Positions 1 through 7,500 of a stretch of DNA of 9,640 nt are shown here, piece after piece. Below the pieces are notes generated by a model, which did no database searches, was not told the DNA's origin, and saw only the letters and a list, made by a program, of their open reading frames with translations. The DNA comes from UBA12481 sp012523435 (GTDB lineage: Bacteria > Bacteroidota > Bacteroidia > Bacteroidales > UBA12481), in assembly GCA_028686135.1 (NCBI GenBank), contig JAQUCP010000040.1, positions 1 through 9,640 on the forward strand, in the 5' to 3' direction. The first letter of the stretch is position 1, and the number at the start of each line of letters is the position of its first letter. The position numbers and the translations under genes were made by a program.

Positions 1-114
1 GGCCTGTATTTTTCAAAAAGGAATAAATCAAACGAAGATTACTATGTAGGTGGCAGAGAGATGAAAGCCGGCCATATCGGCTTATCTGTTGTGGCAACGG
101 TTGTGGGCTGTGGT
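1..114 (+). pseudogene. Truncated sodium:solute symporter (SSS family) fragment
   Basis: Frame 1 is open from the first base and encodes 38 residues typical of the cytoplasmic loop after the first membrane helix, and the start of the next helix, in sodium:solute symporters: YFSKRNKS, then NEDYYVGGR, then AGHIGLSVVAT. In the family the next residues are usually of the type DVGGGFSIG. Here they read VVGCG, with D and G replaced by V and C, and then all resemblance stops. No later symporter helix appears anywhere downstream, so only a 5' piece survives; its true start lies before the window. The frame continues without a stop into the SDR gene at 145. Most likely this is a deletion or insertion remnant with relaxed constraint. 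A chimeric assembly join cannot be excluded. The family call rests on motif recognition, not a search. Confidence 0.72.
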
Positions 115-121
115 AAATTTG
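89..121 (+). promoter_or_regulatory. Probable Bacteroidota-type promoter for the SDR gene
   Basis: TAAATTTG at 114-121 matches the -7 consensus TAnnTTTG fully. A TTG at 89-91 lies 22 bases upstream, within the 17-23 base range described for the -33 element in this phylum. Transcription would start near 128, just before AGGA (133-136), which lies 8 bases from the ATG at 145. This geometry excludes the in-frame ATG at 61 as the start on this transcript. The -7 box sits exactly where symporter homology ends. Confidence 0.5.
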
Positions 122-144
122 TTCTGCACTTTAGGAAAACAGCT

Positions 145-1059
145 ATGAAAATCTTACACATCGGAGGGACAGGATTTCTGGGCTCACACATTGTCAGGAA
201 ATTGATTGAACGAAACCATGACTTAACCATCATCACCAGATGTCCTGAAAATGAAATGCCTTTCGACAAGACGAGGGTTAAGTTATTGAAAGGTAATCTA
301 TTACAGCTTGATAAGCTTGAGTTTTCCGATACGTTTGATGTGCTTCTTTATACTGCTATGGTCCCCTTTAAGCCAGGGAGAGTTTCTGCCAAAAAATTCA
401 GTGAACTCGAAAGTATCACCGAACAGTATTTTAAAAACACCATAGAACTTGCACGGAAACTCTCCTGCCCATTGATATTAACCTCTGGAGCAAGTTTCGA
501 AACAAGGGACGACGAAGTGGCGGATGAAACCTGGCCAATAGCAAGGAAAGGGATGGCTGCACTGGGTAAGTGTTACGATGAAATGATTGCGGATATTAAA
601 TCAGATAATTCTATTCCTCTTATTGAGATGCTGCCTGCTCAAATCTATGGGAATGGTGGCCTGTTTGATAAAATGATTTCCATGGCAAAAAGTGGGAAAA
701 TTGTTCTACTTGGCGGAGGTAAAAATTATCTGCCACGAATACACGTAGATGATTGCGCAGATGCCTTTGTTTTAGCCATTGAGAAATTGCCATGCGGAAA
801 GAGATTTATTATTTGTGATGACGAGCCGGTTCGCGTTAAGGATTTTATGCTCTATCTGGCAAAAATTTTTAATGCTAAGAAAATTGTAACAATCCCTATG
901 ATTATTTTGAGAATGGTTATGGGGAAACCTATATTCTCTACCCTGACAATGAATACAAAGGTTTCAAATAAGCTAATAAAGCAGGAGCTCGGTTGGAAAC
1001 CAAAATATCCAACTTATAAAGAGGGACTAGAAAACTTAGGATTTAAGCCAGACCATTAG
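145..1059 (+). CDS. NAD(P)-dependent epimerase/dehydratase-like protein (extended SDR fold)
   Basis: This 304-residue cytoplasmic protein has the size and layout of NAD-dependent epimerase/dehydratases. The Rossmann nucleotide-binding loop GGTGFLG is at residues 7-13, directly after the first strand (KILHI). LTSGAS at 112-117 matches the strand with the catalytic Ser/Thr. QIYGNGG is at 166-172, HVDDCADAF at 200-208, and a WKPKYPTYKEGL tail at 284-295 is usual for the family. The catalytic Tyr of YxxxK is not evident: the best-aligned lysine is K142, and four residues before it stands A138. The usual Arg before PxxIYG is also replaced, reading MLPAQIYG. It may therefore be a non-classical SDR or only bind a nucleotide. 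I chose the start at 145 because the Rossmann strand begins there, with AGGA 8 bases upstream and a promoter box at 114. The ATG at 61 and the codons before it belong to the symporter remnant. Substrate unknown. The gene is AT-richer than the synthetase. Confidence 0.85.
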   Translation: MKILHIGGTGFLGSHIVRKLIERNHDLTIITRCPENEMPFDKTRVKLLKGNLLQLDKLEFSDTFDVLLYTAMVPFKPGRVSAKKFSELESITEQYFKNTIELARKLSCPLILTSGASFETRDDEVADETWPIARKGMAALGKCYDEMIADIKSDNSIPLIEMLPAQIYGNGGLFDKMISMAKSGKIVLLGGGKNYLPRIHVDDCADAFVLAIEKLPCGKRFIICDDEPVRVKDFMLYLAKIFNAKKIVTIPMIILRMVMGKPIFSTLTMNTKVSNKLIKQELGWKPKYPTYKEGLENLGFKPDH

Positions 1060-1068
1060 GGATGATGC

Positions 1069-1096
1069 ACTTTTTGTAAATTTGGAAGCAAAAAGT
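1069..1096 (+). promoter_or_regulatory. Inverted repeat enclosing a TAAATTTG promoter box, upstream of the GNAT gene
   Basis: ACTTTTTG (1069-1076) and CAAAAAGT (1089-1096) form a perfect 8-bp inverted repeat with a 12-base spacer. The spacer begins with TAAATTTG (1077-1084), a full match to the Bacteroidota -7 box. This box starts 31 bases before the ATG at 1108, the same distance as the box at 114 before the ATG at 145. The -33 element is weak: only TTAG at 1056-1059, 17 bases upstream and overlapping the SDR stop codon. The repeat could be an operator around the core promoter. Its A/T-only core also resembles a weak hairpin, but it lacks the GC-rich stem of a normal terminator. Confidence 0.42.
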
Positions 1097-1107
1097 AGTA
1101 GATTGCC

Positions 1108-1554
1108 ATGTTCCATATCAGACCCCTTGAGAAACGAGATTATCCACAGTTGTTAGCCCTGTTTCAGGAGTTCTCCGCGTTCCAGAAAAAGGCCAACGAA
1201 ATGAAGAATTCAGTAAAATCGATGGAAGAGGAATCTGATATTCTGAATGCTTTCGTCGTTGAGACCGATAGCGGACAAATAATTGGTTATGCTACCTACT
1301 TCTATGCCTACTTTACCTGGTCGGGGAAATCTCTATACATGGATGACTTATATGTGAAACCCGATTTCCGGGGGAAAGGCCTGGGAAAAAAATTGCTCAA
1401 CTCAATCATCGATCTGGCCAAACAAGAGAAATGCAAAAAGATCCACTGGCAAGTGGCCCGATGGAATGCCAATGCCATTGAATTTTATCAAAACCTGGGT
1501 GCCGAGATTGATGATATGGAACTAAATTGTGATTATTGGTTAATCAAGCGTTAG
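1108..1554 (+). CDS. GNAT-family N-acetyltransferase (diamine acetyltransferase-like)
   Basis: This 148-residue soluble enzyme is predicted to transfer an acetyl group from acetyl-CoA to an amine. It covers the whole GNAT fold. HIRPLEKRDYPQL opens the first strand at residues 3-15. YMDDLYVKPDFRGKG (77-91) forms the central strand and the acetyl-CoA pyrophosphate loop, with the motif R88-G-K-G-L-G93. WQVARWNANAIEFYQNLGAE at 114-133 is the C-terminal signature. The MDDLYV ... W-N-AI-FY-LGA pattern and the length resemble spermidine/spermine or thialysine acetyltransferases, but the true acceptor cannot be read from sequence. The gene lies 48 bases after the SDR stop, behind its own promoter box, and ends 18 bases from the stop of the convergent synthetase. 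No Shine-Dalgarno sequence is evident. Nothing ties it to the peptide pathway. Confidence 0.9.
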   Translation: MFHIRPLEKRDYPQLLALFQEFSAFQKKANEMKNSVKSMEEESDILNAFVVETDSGQIIGYATYFYAYFTWSGKSLYMDDLYVKPDFRGKGLGKKLLNSIIDLAKQEKCKKIHWQVARWNANAIEFYQNLGAEIDDMELNCDYWLIKR

Positions 1555-1572
1555 CGTGAACAATCCCCCGGA

Positions 1573-4500
1573 TTATTCATCGAAAAATCCCATGCCGTCC
1601 AACATGCTGATCACATTAACGGAATAGTTTTCATCAGCTAAGGGCCACCTGATTCCATTCCGGTAAAGTAACAGCGTGGTGTATCGGTTATCATCCGGAA
1701 TTGGAACCATTGCTGAATCCATCCCATAATGCAGTAACCCCGACAGATATCCACTCTTTGAAGAATCTTTCATCCATTCCTTGAATTGTTCATTAAACCG
1801 CTCGTCCGAAACGAGTTCAATGTCAAATCCATACTCCTTCATCGCGTAAATCAGGTTGGCCATGTTCAGCCGGTAATTGTTATACGCATGCAATAACACC
1901 ACCTGCGAAGGAGTCTTCGATAATACATGCACAGCACGGGCTACACAATCAATCGGAGACACCTCGGCTGGCGTGATGAGCCCGCTTAATGGGAACATAC
2001 CCAGTGCCTTATAAGATTTCAAGGTGTTGATGAACGCATTGCTCCGGAAGTTAATCTGGAACTCCCCATCTGCATGGCGCCCCATCAGGTTACCTACCCG
2101 CATCACCTTCCCATCCATCCCCCCGGCAATCGCTTCAAGCACTAACCTCTCAGAGAGGAATTTGCTTAGAACATACTGATTGTCAATAGTCTGACCCGCA
2201 TATAGCAGCGATTCGTTAAAAACGATCCTCTCCCCTGAAGTCTTTGGACTCATGCCACTGACGCTAACGGTTGAGATATGTATCAACCGCGCGTCTTCCC
2301 CACGGCAGAAGGTCACCAGGTTAGACACCCCCTCCACATTGATTTTTACCAGCTCGTCGCCGGCAGCATAGTGCTTTACTACGGCTGCGCAGTTGTAAAC
2401 CGTGCTGATATTTAGACCTTTGAGCCCATCCAGCGTACTGGGGTTGGTGATATCCCCATCAACCGGGATGATCCGATCCCCAAATAAGTCATCAAACGTG
2501 TCGGAGAAATAATACATCAGCTGCGATTTTAATCGCTTTTCGGGTGTCAAGGTTCCTTTCGATCGAACCATGCAGTACATCGAAACATCTTCATTATCAA
2601 TGAGTTGTTTGAGTAGGTGAATGCCTAGGTAACCGGTTGATCCGGTCAGAAGTACCTTGCCAACCGGCCTCTCCTGATAGCCATCCCACAACTGCGGACA
2701 AGCATTGGCCAGCAGATTATTAATGGCGGTATAGTCGTAATCGGCGATATCGGTAGCCCCCGAGCGTTTTGATTCTTCATCAGCAGTGGGCTTCGTCAGG
2801 AATTCCGCAATCGCTTTCGCAGTCTTAAGGTCGAACAGATCACCATATTTGATGTCATAGCCTAGGTTAATGATCCGGACAATGACTTTGATGGCCGACA
2901 TGGAAGTGCCGCCGATCAGAAAAAAGTCGTCCAATATCCCAACTTTTTCAGATTGCAGGATTTCGGCGAAGATGGCACATAAATCCTCTTCGAGTTTGTT
3001 GGTAGGCGCAGTATAGGGTTGATTTCTAACCCGCTCGGGCAGTGGCAATAATTTTCGGTTGACTTTGCCATTGGGGGTGAGTGGGAACGCTTTCATCTCC
3101 ACCAGGGCCGATGGCACCATGTACTCGGTCAATCCCGACCTCAGGTAGGCTTCCAGTTGGGCCTGATCCACTTTCCCGACTGGCTCAACTACATAATAAC
3201 CACATAGTTGTGGTGCTCCGCCAAATTCTTTGATCTCCGCAACTGCTGCAGCAATGCCTTTGAATTTGATCATCATGGTTTCGATCTCTCCAAGCTCGAT
3301 TCGGAAGCCCCGGAGTTTAATCTGATTGTCAATCCGCCCTAGGTATTCGAGCTCACCCAGCTGGTTCCACCGCACCAGATCCCCGGTACGGTAAAGAATA
3401 CCGTTCTCATCAGAAATGGCATAAGGGTTCTTTACAAAACGCTCCCGCGTGAGGTCTTCGCGCTTCCAATAGCCCCAGGCAGTCTGCCTTCCCGCCAGGC
3501 ATAGCTCGCCCGGTATCCCCGGAGGTACCAGCTGTAAGTTGGAGTCGACCACGTATGACCAACTGTTTGGTACCGGCTTGCCAATCGGGATGTTCTCCAG
3601 ATCTTTATCCTGATCGACTCTATGATAGCTCGAGCATACCGTAAATTCCGTAGGCCCGTAACCATTGATTAGCTGAACCTTACGCTTTCTTGTCGGGACC
3701 ATTTTTTCACCACCCATCACGATATACCGGAGGGGCAAATCAAACTGGTTAACCATCTCCAGTCCAAACTGTGTGCTAAAGGAGCCCCCAGTAATCTGAT
3801 GGGCCACCATATAGTCGTACAGGTCTTTCATGTTCTGGCGCATCTCTTCGGAAAGAATGTGAACCGCACCACCTCCTCCCAAGGGTCCGAACAGATCATC
3901 CACCGAGGCATCAAAACTAAAGCTGGGGTGACAAGTATTGCTGTCATTGGGTGTTATGCCAAAATCGTGAACCTGCCATTGCACTCTCGCTGCCAGAGAG
4001 CTGTGCCGGATAATAACCCCCTTGGGTTTCCCAGTAGATCCGGAAGTGTAAATCATGTAGGCAAATCCTTCAGGACGAGGAGGTTGTATAGTTAGGTGCC
4101 GCTCTTTGTCAAAGTCGAACTCATCGACATAAAGCACCTGGTTGACTAGAAAGTTGCCTGTTCGCTGTTTATCCTGATACAAGGCCCTTTCTGTGATCAG
4201 GACTTTGGATTCGCTGTTCTCAAGCATATACAATAACCGGTCAACCGGATACTCACTGTCTAGCGGAATATAGGCTCCGCCTGCCTTTTGAACGGCTAAA
4301 ATGCTGACTACATACTCCTTGCGCCGCGACATCATCACAGCTACAAAGGTGTTAGGTGATACTCCCTGATTCACTAGCTCCGCTGCCAGGCGATCAGAGT
4401 TTTGATCGAGCTGCCGATAAGTGAGAGATCCCCATTGGTCAGCTACTGCCGTATTTTCGGGATTTTTCTGCGCATTTGCCCTGAACCGGTCGATAAACGT

Positions 4501-7500
4501 TTTGGTAGTATCGTACGGTAGCTTAACCCCTTCGGAGTAACTCGCTACCAGCTGCCTGGTCTTGGAATCCATCACCGGCAGCTCAGCAGTGAGGGTTTCA
4601 GGTTTGATTGCTGCTTCTGCTGCTAAACTCTTGTAAATCAGCATAAAACGCTTAATGTCATCACGGGCGTATTTCGTGTTATCGTACTGAATCGAGAGAT
4701 TAAAATCTTTGCCAGAGGGTTCAACCACTAAGCCAAAAGGAAACTTGGCTGTTTCGAGATCCAGGTAAAGCAAATCTACTGGCTCCTCCTCCAATGTCAT
4801 CTCAATCTCCAGACCGCCTTCATAGACATAATTGATCTGAGGAACGATCCCGTACTTGTCCACCATTCGGGTAAAGGGGAAGATTTCATGCTCCAGGGTG
4901 CTGAACAGCTGCTCCTGAACCTCTTTAGCGAATTCGATGAATGGACGGGGTTTCATTTCCGCCTTAACTGGCAGTGTTTTCACAAACATCCCCACCGTGC
5001 GGGCGAGTTGTGAATTGGCACGGCCGCCCGAAGAGGTGGTTAATATCACCTCATTTTCACGGGTATAGCGCTGAACCGCCTGGCAAAGGATGGCGAGGAA
5101 AAAGGTGTTAGCCGTGACTCCATAATCACGGCAAAAATGATCGATAGGAGTTCCCGGAATGATCTCGCGGTAGTCACCATTTTCTTTTGTTTCAGGGACT
5201 TTGGGAGATGGTGGGATGATCGACATATTGCACTCTCCACCCGTCAACGTGTCGAAATAGTTCTCAGCCTTTTCGTAAACAGAGGATTGCAGAACTTCCT
5301 GCTCATGCAGAGCCACATCGAAGGCTGAAACTGCCTCGGGTTGTAACTCAATTCCGGCCAGAGCATTTTTTAGGTCCTGGAAAACAATTCCCAGGGATGC
5401 CCCATCAAAAGCGATATGATGGAAATCCATCAGCAGATATAGGCACGATTCGGTTTGATGAATCTCAAACCGGTAGAGGTTATCTTTAAACAGGTCGAAG
5501 GGTCGAACAAAACTGGTCATGACTGCCTTCATCCGATTTTCAGGAGACGATTTGATGAGTATCTCAACAGACTGTTTATCAAGATATTGTTGCATGACTT
5601 CGTCATCATGATAAACTAGGCGGGTTTTGATTGATGGATGCAATTCCACCACAGAAATCAGCGCTTTTTTCAGATGCGCGGGTTCTACGGTGGTGGTACT
5701 GTTGATACGCAAAGCTAACGGGATATTATACTGCAGGGCTTCGCGGGCTTTCTCCCAGTCGTAATAAATCCCCTTTTGTGTTTCCGTCAGCGGATAGTAC
5801 TCCTGCGGCGGGTACACTTGAATGCCCGGGGCTTCCGGCTCTTGCTGCCCGTCGGACAGCAGACGGGCCATCAGACGGATCGTTTTTAGCTTCAGGATGT
5901 CCTTGGTAGCCAGGTTGATATCAAGTTGTTGCTTGACCATGACGGAGAATCGAATCGCCAGGAGAGAGGTCAGACCAATGGACAAAAGGTTGGTGGTGAC
6001 TCCAAATTCGTCCGTTTGCAATATCGCTGAGAGGATTTTAAATAAATCTTTCTCCAGGATAGTTTGCGGAGGAATAATCTCTTTCAGTGTCAGATGTGGA
6101 ATCGGCAGCTTTTTTCGGTCCACTTTGCCGTTGGGTGTCATCGGAAAAGCTTTCAGCTTGAGTATGGCTGAGGGAACCATGTAATCGGTCAATTGCGTGC
6201 GCAAATGGTCCAGGAGCGACTCTTCGCTGATCGGTTGATCTCCTTCTGTTTGATAATAGGCACACAATTGCTGGGCACCGCCAAATTCCTTAACATCGGC
6301 AACTGCTGAAGTGATCCCCGGGAATTTTGATATCACCGTTTCAATTTCACCAAGCTCTATCCGAAATCCCCGAAGCTTAACCTGATTATCAATTCGGCCC
6401 AGATATTCCAACAACCCATCATTCCGCCACCTGACGAGGTCGCCGGTTCGATAGATCATGTCATTCTCCGGCCCGATGTGGTAAGGATTAGGTAAGAACC
6501 GTTCAGCTGTGAGGTCGTCACGCTGCCAATATCCCAGGGCGATCTGCGGCCCTGCCAGGCACAATTCACCGGCGACACCGGCGGGCAGGAGCTGCTGCTT
6601 GTCGTCAAGCACGTACGACCAGGAATTGGGCACTGGCCGGCCAATAGGAATATTGCTGGTATCCTCGTCTTGGTTAACGATATAAAAATCAGAGCATACC
6701 GTGAATTCGGTTGGCCCGTAGCCATTGACAATCTTTAGTTTTCTCTTCTTGACCGGTAGCATTTTTTCTCCACCTACCAGCATATATTTCATCGGGAGCT
6801 CGAACTGATTGATCATTTCCAGTCCGAACTGAGTGCTAAAAGTGCCTCCTGTTATCTGATTTTCAATGATATAATCGTACAGAGCCACCATGTCTTGTCG
6901 CATCTCGGAGGGGATAACATGGACACAGGCACCGGCCGATAGTGGGGGGAAGATGTCGTGGACCGATGCATCGAAACTGAAGCTGGCATGGCAGGCATTG
7001 TGATCTCCGGGGATGATATTCATATCCCGGGCGTGGGCGATGCACATGGCAACGAGGCCGCGGTGTGAGATCATCACACCTTTGGGTTTCCCTGTGGAGC
7101 CCGACGTGTAGATCATGTAGGCCAAATGATCAGGTCCCGGCAGATCGGTGATCTTATCCCCTGGGGCATTGAGGTCCAGATCATCCAGAAACAGGGGATT
7201 CTCATGGGCAAAGGCTCCCTCCTCCTGTTTTTTTTGATACAGTTCCCGCTCGGTTACCAACACTGCTGAGCGGCTATTTTCCAGCATATACAGCAGACGA
7301 TCAATGGGATAATCGCTGTCCATTGGAACATAGGCAGCTTTGGCTTTCTGGATGGCGGTGACGGCGACTACAAACTCTTTGCGCCTTGATAAGACCACAG
7401 CCACGAAGTCATTAGGCCTCACTCCCATACTGATCAGTTTGGCTGCCATTACATCCGATTGATGGTCGAGTTCGGCATAGGAGAGGGAGCCGGTAATATC

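Noticed and set aside
61..144. ATG at 61 as the start of the SDR gene, adding 28 residues
   Set aside because: These codons encode the tail of the symporter fragment, and the probable promoter box at 114-121 lies downstream of 61. The Rossmann strand begins directly at the ATG at 145, which has AGGA 8 bases upstream.
1069..1096. The 8-bp inverted repeat as a terminator of the SDR gene
   Set aside because: The stem has only two G/C pairs and a 12-base loop, and no T-run follows the right arm. A promoter box in the loop explains the region better.
1531..1545. GATTA-N5-TAATC hairpin at the end of the acetyltransferase gene as a terminator
   Set aside because: Five A/T-rich base pairs without a following T-run are too weak, and the sequence is inside the coding region.
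3799..4095. Open + strand frame of 98 codons opposite the synthetase
   Set aside because: It lies antisense to the conserved A2 domain, with no protein family features. It is a shadow of the coding strand, as is a similar 120-codon + strand frame at 5822-6184.
4561..5805. C2 as a dual condensation/epimerisation domain
   Set aside because: The extra HHxxxxGD motif near the start of such domains is absent; only the standard HHxxxDG is present.
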